Shown piece by piece: positions 48,688-56,668 of a DNA stretch of 64,000 nucleotides (positions within the stretch are counted from its first letter, which is position 1; each line of letters opens with the position of its first letter). Below the pieces are notes generated by a model that saw only the letters and a program-made list of their open reading frames with translations, was not told where the DNA came from and ran no database searches. Made by a program: the position numbers and the translations under genes. The stretch is from Eikenella exigua (GTDB lineage Bacteria; Pseudomonadota; Gammaproteobacteria; Burkholderiales; Neisseriaceae), in NCBI RefSeq assembly GCF_008805035.1, contig NZ_CP038018.1, positions 558,001 to 622,000 of the forward strand, in the 5' to 3' direction.

Positions 48688-49167
48688 ATGCGTTACCTTG
48701 GAATTTGGCTCTTGCTGTTGGCGGGGGCGGAAGCGGCCTCGATTGTGATGGTGGCCGAGCGGCTTGGCGGGATGCCTACGCTTTTGCTGATGGTGTTGTC
48801 GTTTATGGCCGGCATGGTGATGCTGCGCAACCTCGGTTTTTCTTCGGTGATGCTGGCCGGCTCGCTGTTTAATAACCGTGGCGAGGTGTCGTTTTACCAA
48901 TTGCTATGGCCGCTGCGCTATATTGTGGCGGCGTTGCTGTTGATGTCGCCCGGTTTTGTGTCCACCGTTTTGGCCTTGGTGCTTCTGTTGCCGATTAAGG
49001 GTGGCTCGGCGGCGGTGCGGCCAAACCAAACGGGGCAGGATTACTGTGCTTCGGGTTATCAGGCAGACGGCGACATCATCGATGGCGAGTTTGAAACCGT
49101 GCGCCCGCAAGAGGAGCGCGAAGCAACCCGCCTGCTGGAGCAGCACGATCACAAGCCGCCGCAATAA
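48688..49167 (+). CDS. fxsA: FxsA family membrane protein
   Basis: FxsA is a small cytoplasmic-membrane protein first known for relieving phage T7 exclusion by the F plasmid; its native function is unclear. The 159-residue product has three or four membrane segments over residues 1-105 (RYLGIWLLLLAGAEAASIVM, TLLLMVLSFMAGMVMLRNLG, and the PLRYIVAALLLMSPGFVSTV block with the family's LLxPGFxTD-like turn). A polar acidic tail follows. GAAAAGGAAAAAACG precedes the ATG at 48688. The 18-bp intergenic repeat lies just upstream (48639-48656). Confidence 0.88.
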   Translation: MRYLGIWLLLLAGAEAASIVMVAERLGGMPTLLLMVLSFMAGMVMLRNLGFSSVMLAGSLFNNRGEVSFYQLLWPLRYIVAALLLMSPGFVSTVLALVLLLPIKGGSAAVRPNQTGQDYCASGYQADGDIIDGEFETVRPQEEREATRLLEQHDHKPPQ

Positions 49168-49182
49168 GGCTGATTAACCTCA

Positions 49183-49225
49183 AAAGGCTACCTGAAAATC
49201 GAGACAAAGATTTCAGGTAGCCTTT
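49183..49225 (+). terminator. uptake-sequence hairpin after fxsA
   Basis: AGGCTACCTGAA (49185-49196) faces TTCAGGTAGCCT (49212-49223), with AAATC/GATTT extending the stem. Confidence 0.8.
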
Positions 49226-49282
49226 CCCTTATCCGCCGCGCGTGTACAATATGCCTTTTCCCGCAACAGCAAACCCAGCAAC

Positions 49283-50098
49283 ATGAAACCGAACAGCCTC
49301 ACGCAGCGCCCCATCGGCGTATTCGATTCCGGCGTCGGCGGGCTCACCGTGGTGCGCGCGCTGATGGAGCGGCTGCCCAACGAAAACATCGTTTATTTCG
49401 GCGACACCGCCCGCGTGCCTTACGGCGTGAAATCGCGCAGCACCATCGAAACCTACACCGCGCAAATCGTTGAATTCTTAATGCAGCACGACGTGAAAGC
49501 ATTGGTGATTGCCTGCAACACCATCGCCGCCGTAGCTGGCGCCAAAGTGCGGCAAACCGCCGGCGGCATGCCCGTGCTCGATGTGATTGCCGCCGGCGCG
49601 CAAGCCGCGCTGGCCACCAGCCGCAACGGCCGCATCGGCATCATCGCCACTTCCACCACCGTCAATTCCAACGCCTACGCCCGCGCCATCCACGCGCAAA
49701 ACCCGCAGGCGCGCGTGCCCTCCCAAGCCTGCCCGCTGCTGGTGCCGCTGGTGGAAGAAGGCTGGCTCGAGCACGAAGTTACCCGCCTTACCGTGCGCGA
49801 ATACCTCAAGCCGCTGCTCGCCGAAGACATCGACACCCTCGTGCTCGGCTGCACCCACTACCCCCTGCTCAAACCCCTGCTGCAAAGCGAAGCCCCACAT
49901 CTGGCGCTGGTGGATTCCGCGCTCACCACCGCCGAAGCCACTGCTGCCGCCTTGGCCGAAGCCGGTCTGCTCAACCCCAGCCAAACTCCCGCCGACTACC
50001 ATTTCTATGTGAGCGACATCCCCCTGCGCTTCCAAACCATCGGCGAACGCTTCCTCGGCCGCAGCCTCGAGCAGATTGAAATGATGCGGCTGGGCTGA
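49283..50098 (+). CDS. murI: glutamate racemase
   Basis: MurI makes D-glutamate for peptidoglycan. The 271-residue product has both catalytic cysteines: VIACNTIAAVAGAKVR and LVLGCTHYPLLKP. It also has the N-terminal substrate loop GVFDSGVGGLTVVRAL and YFGDTARVPYG. The C terminus around FQTIGERFLGRSLEQI is normal. A leader with TACAAT near 49247 may carry the -10. The genes on both sides are unrelated, so it is probably transcribed alone. Confidence 0.97.
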   Translation: MKPNSLTQRPIGVFDSGVGGLTVVRALMERLPNENIVYFGDTARVPYGVKSRSTIETYTAQIVEFLMQHDVKALVIACNTIAAVAGAKVRQTAGGMPVLDVIAAGAQAALATSRNGRIGIIATSTTVNSNAYARAIHAQNPQARVPSQACPLLVPLVEEGWLEHEVTRLTVREYLKPLLAEDIDTLVLGCTHYPLLKPLLQSEAPHLALVDSALTTAEATAAALAEAGLLNPSQTPADYHFYVSDIPLRFQTIGERFLGRSLEQIEMMRLG

Positions 50099-50739
50099 GA
50101 TATTCAAATATTTTTAGGTAGCCTGAGTAACACCACAGGCTACCTGAAAAAGTGCAAGCTATTATTTATACGGCATCAATTGGGTTCAGGCAACTGCTTT
50201 GGATTTTAGGTAGCCTTTGCCATGTGTGTCCTGTTCCCCTTTGCGCCTCATGCCGGCGCGGGGCACTCGTTTAGCTGCGCAAAAACAAGCTCTCTTGCAG
50301 AGGTCTTGTTTTAACTTTGTTAAAACGAACCCTTCTAACCAAGGTTTCGTTTTTACTCCGCTGAAACTTGGCCTCCTTCGGAGACCTCGTTTTCTTTGCT
50401 TCGCCAAAGAAAAGGAAGCAAAAGAAAGGTGACTGCGGTTGCAGGTTTGCTGCGCAAACTTCCCTCACTCCGCGCGGTTTTTTGGGCGCAAAGAGAAACT
50501 GGATTAGCTGCAACTTGCGGCTAGGCCGCTTCGAGCATGCAAGCCATTGCTCCCCGAAAAACCGCGCTCCGTTCGGCTGCGCCAGCAGGGAGCGGCACAG
50601 CCCAGCCGATTGCATCAAATGTTTCGTTCCTGACTTTAAAAGAGGTTATTTTTATTTTTTATTAGTTGGTTATACGATATTTGCATACACAAGAGGCTAC
50701 CTGAAAAATATTCCCCACCACTTTTCAAATGATTACACC
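50099..50739. other. intergenic region between murI and purN
   Basis: About 640 bases without a supported gene. It contains uptake sequences at 50137-50148 and 50694-50705 and one-mismatch copies near 50113 and 50205. Between 50290 and 50400 lies a purine/pyrimidine-asymmetric stretch with repeated CTTCG and TTTTAAC motifs like those in other intergenic regions. The open frames here have biased, low-complexity composition of the sort seen in decayed DNA, and no homologue is recognised. Confidence 0.5.
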
Positions 50740-51360
50740 ATGACCAAAACCGTCATCCTTATTTCCGGCCGCGGCAGTAATATGCAGGCCGTGGTGCAGG
50801 CCGATATCCCCAATCTGCACATCGCCGCCGTGCTCTCCGACAACCCACAAGCCTCCGGGCTTGCCTGGGCGGCAGCGCAGGGCATCCATACCGCCGCCCT
50901 CAATCCCAAAGACTACCCCAGCTGCGCCGATTTCAACCAAGCCATGCTCGAGATGGTATCTGCCCACGCGCCCGACCTTGTGCTGCTTGCCGGCTATATG
51001 CGCATTCTCCCGCCCGAGTTTTGCAGCCGCTTTGCCAATCAAACCATCAACATCCATCCCTCCCTGTTGCCCGCCTTTCCCGGCCTGCACACCCACCAAC
51101 GCGCCATCGACGAAGGCTGCTGCCTCGCCGGCTGCACCGTGCACTTCGTAACCGATAAGCTCGATTGCGGCCCCATCATCGCCCAAGGCGCCGTGCCCGT
51201 GTACGATACCGACACCGCCGACACCCTGGCCGCACGCGTACTGAAAATCGAGCACCAACTGCTGCCGCAAGCCGTGGCCGACTTCGCCGCCGGCAACCTC
51301 AGCATCCACGGCAAACGAGTGCACAACCGGCGCACTGCGGGCGAAGCCGGGCAAGATTGA
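50740..51360 (+). CDS. purN: phosphoribosylglycinamide formyltransferase
   Basis: PurN transfers a formyl group from 10-formyl-THF to GAR in purine synthesis. The 206-residue product begins MTKTVILISGRGSNMQAVVQ. It has the substrate and folate-binding LLAGYMRILPPEF, the catalytic motif NIHPSLLPAFPGL with Asn and His, and the following HVFTDKLDCGP-like stretch CTVHFVTDKLDCGPIIAQ with the catalytic Asp. The ATG at 50740 has no strong Shine-Dalgarno sequence. A much longer frame upstream passes through non-conserved sequence and is rejected. It is separated from purM and other pur genes. Confidence 0.96.
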   Translation: MTKTVILISGRGSNMQAVVQADIPNLHIAAVLSDNPQASGLAWAAAQGIHTAALNPKDYPSCADFNQAMLEMVSAHAPDLVLLAGYMRILPPEFCSRFANQTINIHPSLLPAFPGLHTHQRAIDEGCCLAGCTVHFVTDKLDCGPIIAQGAVPVYDTDTADTLAARVLKIEHQLLPQAVADFAAGNLSIHGKRVHNRRTAGEAGQD

Positions 51361-51527
51361 GCGTATGGCAAGCAGGGCAACTTAATATTGTCCACATCAA
51401 AAATGTTTTGTTTAACTTTTTCAGGTAGCCTTCAAGCAGCGGGACAGATGTTTACAATATCTTGTATTTTGTTACAATCCGATCATCGGCAATACCCTTT
51501 TCCCCCTTTCCAGACAGGAGCGGCAAG

Positions 51528-52145
51528 ATGAAGCAAACCATGATGAACACGGCAGCGGGCGCGTTGGTGGCAGTGCTATTGGGCGGCGCGGGCTTGGCTT
51601 GGGCGGATGGTTTCGATCCGTGGCTGGCAGACGGGCTGAACAAGCAAATCCAGCAGAACCGCGAAGCACAACAACAGCCAACCTACCACGGCCCCACCGC
51701 CGCCGAAATACGCGCCTGGGAGCAGCGCGAGGCGGAAGTGCAAGCACGTATCGCCCATTTCCGCGCCACGCCGTATTGGATGGCCATCGGCTGGGATCCG
51801 GTAAACAAAGGCCTGCTTTGGCCGGGCGGCTACCGTTCGGAACAGCGGGCGATTGAGGCCGTGCAGCAAAATTGCCGCTCATCCCGTTGTGAAATCTTGG
51901 CTACCTTTGCCAATAGTTGTGCCGTACTGGTTACGGCCACCGACAGGCCGCAGAGCCGGCGGGATATCTTTGTCGGTATCGACAGAGATGATAGGAGAGC
52001 CGCAGTTAAAGCCAGACAGGCCTGTACGGCGGCACGCGGAGAAGGCGATGACCGCTGTTTTTATTCCGAAATCGAAACCGGAAAGGGCGCAGAAGGCACG
52101 GCTTTCTGCGTGGGCTACGACCACAGTCTTTACAATCAGCGCTAA
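51528..52145 (+). CDS. DUF4189-type exported protein
   Basis: The 205-residue product has a signal peptide (about residues 1-26, ending GGAGLAWA). A polar linker rich in Gln and Glu follows, then a C-terminal region with cysteines in pairs (NCRSSRCEILATFANSCAVL, ACTAARGEGDDRCFYSE and FCVGYD). This cysteine pattern, with the YRSEQRAIEAVQQNC lead-in, resembles DUF4189, an exported domain of unknown function. The ATG at 51528 follows CAGGAGCGGCAAG. The protein is expected in the periplasm with disulfide bonds. No functional partner adjoins. Confidence 0.75.
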   Translation: MKQTMMNTAAGALVAVLLGGAGLAWADGFDPWLADGLNKQIQQNREAQQQPTYHGPTAAEIRAWEQREAEVQARIAHFRATPYWMAIGWDPVNKGLLWPGGYRSEQRAIEAVQQNCRSSRCEILATFANSCAVLVTATDRPQSRRDIFVGIDRDDRRAAVKARQACTAARGEGDDRCFYSEIETGKGAEGTAFCVGYDHSLYNQR

Positions 52146-52165
52146 AACAGCTGTTTGAGGCTGAA

Positions 52166-52200
52166 AAGGCTGCTTGAAAAGTATTTTCAGGTAGCCTTTT
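52166..52200 (+). terminator. mixed uptake-sequence hairpin
   Basis: AGGCTGCTTGAA, a two-mismatch copy (about 52167-52178), faces an exact TTCAGGTAGCCT (52186-52197). TTTT follows. Confidence 0.6.
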
Positions 52201-52214
52201 GGCTGGAATGGGCA

Positions 52215-52252
52215 GAAAACAGGCCGTTGGAAGATTGGTTTCCAACGGCCTG
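52215..52252 (-). terminator. lpxL terminator
   Basis: CAGGCCGTTGGAA (52220-52232) and TTCCAACGGCCTG (52240-52252) form a perfect 13-bp stem with a seven-base loop. On the minus strand TTTTCT follows. It is five bases beyond the acyltransferase stop codon. Confidence 0.85.
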
Positions 52253-52257
52253 CATCG

Positions 52258-53145
52258 TTAGGCGCGGCCGGATTTGGCGTAGAAATCGGGGCTGCCTGCG
52301 GGGCGGGTTTTGAAGCGTTTGTGCAGCCAGAAGTATTGCTCGGGCTGTTCGCGCACGCGTTCTTCGATGAAGTGGTTCATGCGCTGTACGTCGGCTTGCA
52401 CGTCTTCGCTGGGAAAGTTTTCCCAGGCGGGGTAGAAGCGCAGGGTAACGCGGCCGTTGGGCTGGCGGGTGGGGATGGCGGGTACGACTTTGGCCCGGGT
52501 AAGGGCGGCGATGCGGGAAAGGCCGGCGATGGTGGCGGTGGGGATGCCGAAGAAGTCGGCGAAGATGGAATCTTTGGGGCCGAAGTCTTGGTCGGGCAGG
52601 TAGAGGAAGGGGGCGGGGTCGGCGCGCAGGTGTTTGATGATGGCGCGCAGGCCTTCGGTGCGGCCGATGAGGAAGACGTTGTTGTAGCGGTGGCGGCCGC
52701 GCAGGATTTGTTGGTCGAGTACGGGGTTTTTCTGGTGGGAATACATGCTGGTGAGCGGCACGTCTTGGTTGAGCGCGTACACGGCGAGCTCGAAGGCGGT
52801 GAAGTGGGGATAAAGCAGGATAACTTTATTCCCGGCGGCGAGTTCGTTGTCGAGATGGTGTTTGTCTTGGTAGCGGACGAGGGATTTGAGCCGCCCGGCG
52901 CTGCCATACCAATAGAGGCCGTATTCGAGAATGAGTTTGGCCATGTGGCGGAAGTGGCTTTTGAGCAGGGTTTTGCGCTGTTTTTCACTTAATTCGGGGA
53001 AGCACAGGCGCAGGTTGATTTCGCCGATGCGGCGGCGGGGGGCGACGGCGTAATAGGCGAGGCTGCCGATGGCGTCGGCCAGCTTTTGGATGGCGGCGAA
53101 GGGCAGCAGCTGGATGAGGTAAAGAAAGAAAAAGGCGGCTTTCAT
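52258..53145 (-). CDS. lpxL: LpxL-type lipid A biosynthesis acyltransferase
   Basis: The 295-residue inner-membrane protein begins MKAAFFFLYLIQLLPFAAI (membrane anchor). It has the acyltransferase catalytic motif HFTAFELAVYALNQD, where H-x4-E is the conserved pair, and the substrate-binding YLPDQDFGPKDSIFADFFG. PAIPTRQPNGRVTLRFYPAW and the ending RVREQPEQYFWLHKRFKTRP follow, also typical of Kdo2-lipid A lauroyl/myristoyl transferases. LpxL versus LpxM/HtrB cannot be settled by eye. The ATG at 53145 gives the usual start; the upstream four codons are non-conserved. Confidence 0.9.
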   Translation of the reverse strand: MKAAFFFLYLIQLLPFAAIQKLADAIGSLAYYAVAPRRRIGEINLRLCFPELSEKQRKTLLKSHFRHMAKLILEYGLYWYGSAGRLKSLVRYQDKHHLDNELAAGNKVILLYPHFTAFELAVYALNQDVPLTSMYSHQKNPVLDQQILRGRHRYNNVFLIGRTEGLRAIIKHLRADPAPFLYLPDQDFGPKDSIFADFFGIPTATIAGLSRIAALTRAKVVPAIPTRQPNGRVTLRFYPAWENFPSEDVQADVQRMNHFIEERVREQPEQYFWLHKRFKTRPAGSPDFYAKSGRA

Positions 53146-53281
53146 GGGCGGGTGCAATCGGGCAGGTTGCGGGGATTATACAGCGGCGGGCCGGCGGAAA
53201 GGGCTACCTGAAATCATCTGCCGGCATGTTAGCCGGGGCAGAAAGCTATTCTGTTTGTTTTCAGGTAGCCTTTATCTGCCA

Positions 53282-54076
53282 TCATGAATCCAAGCTTTGA
53301 TCCATATCGGCGGAGGGGCGCACATTGCCTTGGCCGATTACGCGGGCGGGCACGCCGACGACGGTGCTGTGGGCGGGCACGTCGTGCACCACCACGCTGC
53401 CGGCGCCGACTTTGGCGCATTCGTTCACGCGGATGTTGCCGAGGATGGAGGCATTGGCGCCGATCATCACGCCGTCGCTGATTTTGGGGTGGCGGTCGCC
53501 ACATTCTTTGCCAGAGCCGCCGAGGGTTACGCCGTGCAGGATGGAGATGTCGTTGCCTAAAACGGCGGTTTCGCCCACCACGAGGCCGGTGCCGTGATCG
53601 ACCATGATGCCGTGGCCGAAACGGGCAGCGGGGTGGATGTCGATGCCGAACACTTCGGAGGCGCGGTTTTGCAGGAAGTAGGCAAGGGTTTTGCGGCCGT
53701 GCTGCCACAACCAGTGGTTGATGCGGTGTGCCTGCACGGCGTGGAAGCCTTTGTAGTAGAGCAGCGGCAGGTAGTAGGCATCGCAGGCGGGGTCGCGTTC
53801 GTAGTAGGCGACGATGTCGGCCTGCATGGCTTTGGAGATGCGGGTGTCGCTGTCGAGCGCCTGGAAGAAGATTTCGTTGAGCGCGCGGCTGTCCATCACG
53901 GGGCTGGCGAGCTTGCTGGAAAGGTGGAAGGCGAGCACGCGGTCGATGCTGCTGTGGCGCAGCACGGTTTGGTGTAGGAAGCTGGCGAGCATAGGCTCGC
54001 TTTGGGCGGCTTGGGCGGTTTCGGCCAGGATGGTTTGCCACAGGGTGCGGCTGTCGGCGTAGTCGAGGGCGGTCAT
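53282..54076 (-). CDS. cysE: serine O-acetyltransferase
   Basis: CysE acetylates serine for cysteine synthesis and forms a complex with CysK (encoded at 16564). The 264-residue product has an N-terminal helical part (about 1-140, with MLASFLHQTVLRHSSIDRVL) and a C-terminal left-handed beta helix of hexapeptide repeats. The repeats include IHPAARFGHGIMVDHGTGLV and LGGSGKECGDRHPKI, the catalytic Asp/His region. The C-terminal Gly-rich end binds CoA and mediates CysK interaction. An uptake sequence follows at 53260-53271. The ATG at 54076 has AAGTGACGATAAA upstream, a weak ribosome site. Confidence 0.96.
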   Translation of the reverse strand: MTALDYADSRTLWQTILAETAQAAQSEPMLASFLHQTVLRHSSIDRVLAFHLSSKLASPVMDSRALNEIFFQALDSDTRISKAMQADIVAYYERDPACDAYYLPLLYYKGFHAVQAHRINHWLWQHGRKTLAYFLQNRASEVFGIDIHPAARFGHGIMVDHGTGLVVGETAVLGNDISILHGVTLGGSGKECGDRHPKISDGVMIGANASILGNIRVNECAKVGAGSVVVHDVPAHSTVVGVPARVIGQGNVRPSADMDQSLDS

Positions 54077-54104
54077 TTTATCGTCACTTCAAACAAGGAT
54101 ACTA

Positions 54105-54154
54105 CTGCGTTGGCTCGCCTTGCTGTACCTGCCTACGGTTCGCCACCTCGTATT
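54105..54154. repeat. Correia-like element core
   Basis: CTGCGTTGGCTCGCCTTGCT and ACGGTTCGCCACCTCGTATT align with the common core. Terminal repeats are lost. Confidence 0.5.
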
Positions 54155-54205
54155 CTTTATGGGTTGAAGCGGCGATAACTGGCTTTTAGGCGAATGCGGA
54201 ATGGG

Positions 54206-54234
54206 TTTCAGGTAGCCTCACAGGCTACCTGAAA
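54206..54234. terminator. uptake-sequence pair after rho
   Basis: TTCAGGTAGCCT (54207-54218) and AGGCTACCTGAA (54222-54233) have a three-base loop. They lie 11 bases past the rho stop codon on the minus strand. Confidence 0.7.
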
Positions 54235-54244
54235 TACATCGGGC

Positions 54245-55504
54245 TTATTTACCGCGCATCAGCTCGAAAAACTCGTCGTTGGTTTTGCTGTCTTTGAGTT
54301 TGCCCACCAGGAACTCGGTGGCTTCGAGGTCGTCCATCGGGTGGAGGAATTTGCGCAGCAGCCACATGCGTTGCAGGCGGTCGTTGGAAACGAGCATTTC
54401 TTCGCGGCGGGTGCCGGATTTGTTGATGTTGATGGCCGGGAACACGCGTTTTTCGGCCATGCGGCGGTCGAGGTGCAGCTCCATGTTGCCAGTGCCCTTG
54501 AATTCTTCAAAAATCACGTCGTCCATGCGGCTGCCGGTTTCCACCAGCGCGGTGGCGATGATGGTGAGCGAGCCGCCTTCTTCGATGTTGCGGGCGGCGC
54601 CGAAGAAGCGTTTGGGGCGGTGCAGGGCGTTGGCATCCATGCCGCCGGTGAGGATTTTGCCGGAGGTGGGGGCAACGGTGTTGTAGGCGCGCGCCAGGCG
54701 GGTGATAGAATCGAGCAGGATGACCACGTCTTTTTTGTGTTCCACCATGCGCTTGGCTTTTTCAATCACCATTTCGGCTACCTGAACGTGGCGGGCGGCG
54801 GGCTCGTCGAAGGTGGAGGCCACCACTTCGCCGCGCACGGAGCGGGTCATTTCGGTTACTTCTTCGGGGCGCTCGTCGATCAGCAGCACAATCAGTACCA
54901 CTTCGGGATAGTTGGCGGTGATGGCGTGGGCGATGTTTTGCAGCATCACGGTTTTGCCGGTTTTGGGCGGGGCCACCAATAGGGCGCGCTGGCCCATGCC
55001 GATGGGGGAAACCAAATCGATGGCGCGGGCGGTGATGTTTTCTTCAGCCTTAATATCGCGTTCGAGTTTGATCGGACGGGTGGGGAAGAGGGGGGTGAGG
55101 TTTTCAAACAGGATTTTGTGTTTGCACACTTCGGGGTCGTCGCCGTTGATTTTATCTAGGCGCACGAGGGCGAAGTAGCGTTCGTTATCTTTTGGCACGC
55201 GCACGCTACCTTCGATGGTGTCGCCGGTGTGCAGGTTGAAGCGGCGGATTTGGTTGGGGGAAACGTAGATATCGTCGGGGCTGGCCAAATAGGAAGTATC
55301 GGTGCTGCGCAAGAAGCCGAAGCCGTCGGGCAGGATTTCGAGCGTGCCGGAGCAGCTGAAGCTCTCGCCCTGTTTCATCATGTGGCGGACGATGGAAAAC
55401 ACCAAATCTTGCTTGCGCAGGCGGTTGGCGTTTTCAATGCCGTGTTGTTCGGCCATTTCCAATAGTTTGGAAATGTGCTGGGTTTGTAGTTCGGAAACGT
55501 GCAT
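54245..55504 (-). CDS. rho: transcription termination factor Rho
   Basis: Rho is the hexameric RNA helicase that ends many transcripts. The 419-residue product starts MHVSELQTQHISKLLEMAEQ (Rho N-terminal domain). The cold-shock RNA-binding domain follows (GFGFLRSTDTSYLASPDDIY), then the P loop VAPPKTGKTVMLQNIAHAI and the DERPEEVTEMTRSV and R-loop region. The secondary RNA-binding Q-loop and the terminal KTNDEFFELM complete the family order. The length equals that of E. coli Rho (419). The leader upstream to 55700 is unusually long and may allow autoregulation, as known for rho in other bacteria; no specific structure was identified. Confidence 0.97.
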   Translation of the reverse strand: MHVSELQTQHISKLLEMAEQHGIENANRLRKQDLVFSIVRHMMKQGESFSCSGTLEILPDGFGFLRSTDTSYLASPDDIYVSPNQIRRFNLHTGDTIEGSVRVPKDNERYFALVRLDKINGDDPEVCKHKILFENLTPLFPTRPIKLERDIKAEENITARAIDLVSPIGMGQRALLVAPPKTGKTVMLQNIAHAITANYPEVVLIVLLIDERPEEVTEMTRSVRGEVVASTFDEPAARHVQVAEMVIEKAKRMVEHKKDVVILLDSITRLARAYNTVAPTSGKILTGGMDANALHRPKRFFGAARNIEEGGSLTIIATALVETGSRMDDVIFEEFKGTGNMELHLDRRMAEKRVFPAININKSGTRREEMLVSNDRLQRMWLLRKFLHPMDDLEATEFLVGKLKDSKTNDEFFELMRGK

Positions 55505-55708
55505 AAGATTATGTTTTGTGTTGAATAATGGATAAATTGATTAAATGAACGCGCGGTTCAGATAATGGGGAGGGATGGGGGATATGTGTGGGGATGGGTT
55601 TGGAAGATTTAAGAGTTTTGGCTGTTATAAGCCGGAGAATAGGGCTGCGCGCCAAAAGTGAGATAGGCGCAAAACGGTGGCATTCTAGGAGCTTGAGTGC
55701 GGCTTGTC

Positions 55709-55742
55709 AAGGAAAGCCACCGCCGAAAGATGCGGCGGTGGC
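55709..55742 (-). terminator. trxA terminator
   Basis: GCCACCGCC (55716-55724) and GGCGGTGGC (55734-55742) form a perfect nine-bp stem with a nine-base loop. On the minus strand TTTCCTTG follows. It begins 14 bases past the trxA stop codon. Confidence 0.85.
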
Positions 55743-55756
55743 GGAATGAAGTAGTA

Positions 55757-56083
55757 TTACAGTGAAGCGTTCAAGAAATCGGTGAGCTGGCCTTTGCTCA
55801 GGGCGCCCACTTTGGTGGCCACGCGCTGGCCGCCGTTGAACACCATCAGGGTGGGAATGCCACGCACGCCGAATTGGGCAGGGGTTTGCTCGTTTTCGTC
55901 GATATTCATCTTCACTACTTGCAGCTTGCCTTGGAATTCTTCAGCGATGTCGTCCAGAATCGGGGCGATCATTTTGCAGGGGCCGCACCAAGGAGCCCAG
56001 AAGTCGAGCAATACAGGCAGCTCGGCTTTCAATACATCTTTTTCAAAGGCTGCATCGGAGGTGTGGATGATTTGGTTGCTCAT
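55757..56083 (-). CDS. trxA: thioredoxin
   Basis: Thioredoxin is the small disulfide reductant that serves ribonucleotide reductase and other enzymes. The 108-residue product begins MSNQIIHTSDAAFEKDVLKA. It has the redox motif in VLLDFWAPWCGPCKMIAPIL (WCGPC at about residues 31-35), the cis-Pro region RGIPTLMVFNGGQRVA, and the C-terminal GALSKGQLTDFLNASL. The ATG at 56083 follows CTGAAAGGAAAAAAC; a longer frame upstream is not conserved. It is monocistronic, with a clear terminator. Confidence 0.97.
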   Translation of the reverse strand: MSNQIIHTSDAAFEKDVLKAELPVLLDFWAPWCGPCKMIAPILDDIAEEFQGKLQVVKMNIDENEQTPAQFGVRGIPTLMVFNGGQRVATKVGALSKGQLTDFLNASL

Positions 56084-56213
56084 GTTTTTTCCTTTCAGAT
56101 AGGGATTTCGGATGGCAGGCAAGATACGGGTTTCGCCGCAAAATAACAAGACCGGCAGTGCATCGGCAATGGCAGTTATAGTTTCCAACAATGGCCGACA
56201 GATGGCGTTATTG

Positions 56214-56355
56214 AGGCTACCTGAAAATGTGCAGCCGTGGTTTTAACTTCGTTGAAGTTTCGTTTTCTCTTCGTAAAAACTCAGCTTCTGGCAGAAATTT
56301 CGTTTAGCTTCGCAGAAACTCGGCTTCCTTCAGAGACCTCGTTTTCAGGTAGCCT
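56214..56355. repeat. uptake sequences flanking a copy of the 18-bp intergenic repeat
   Basis: Exact uptake sequences at 56214-56225 and 56344-56355 enclose an A/T- and CTTCG-rich stretch. It contains TTTAGCTTCGCAGAAACT at 56303-56320, one of four exact copies in the window. No gene is supported inside. Confidence 0.6.
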
Positions 56356-56396
56356 TTCAAACAGGGTGCTTCAAAATCAGATTCACCAACACTTCC

Positions 56397-56567
56397 TTAC
56401 ATCAAAAAGCCCATCACGCCCAAGCCGAGCACAAAAAACGGCATGGCCATGCTGAATTTGCTGGCACCGGATTTTTTGCCCAAGTCCCAAATGATGAAGC
56501 CGATGAAGATAACCAGCACGCTGAGGCCGATTTTCATACCTCAGGCGGAAAGTTGGGCTTTGGTCAT
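56397..56567 (-). pseudogene. DUF2788 small membrane protein gene with an early stop codon
   Basis: From ATG 56567 the frame reads MTKAQLSA, then TGA at 56541-56543, then G and MKIGLSVLVIFIGFIIWDLG. It goes on with GASKFSMAMPFFVLGLGVMG and ends FLM before TAA at 56397. The body matches the small DUF2788 proteins of Neisseriaceae, which read through this position with a sense codon. The AAAAAGGAAACATC ribosome site belongs to the first ATG. A second ATG at 56537 could be used after termination, giving 46 residues with both membrane helices. So it may be a nonsense mutant or a restarted gene. Confidence 0.75.
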
Positions 56568-56668
56568 GATGTTTCCTTTTTAATTAAAATGGTGTGAAGG
56601 GCGCATTATATCGCTAAAGTTTGTGCAAGGCAGTGGGGCGGCAACAGGCTATACCTGAAAGATACGCA

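Noticed and set aside
50368..50739. N-terminal extension of purN in the same frame
   Set aside because: The extra 124 codons are low complexity and cross an uptake sequence. PurN families start at MTKTVILISGRGSN, so the start was set to 50740.
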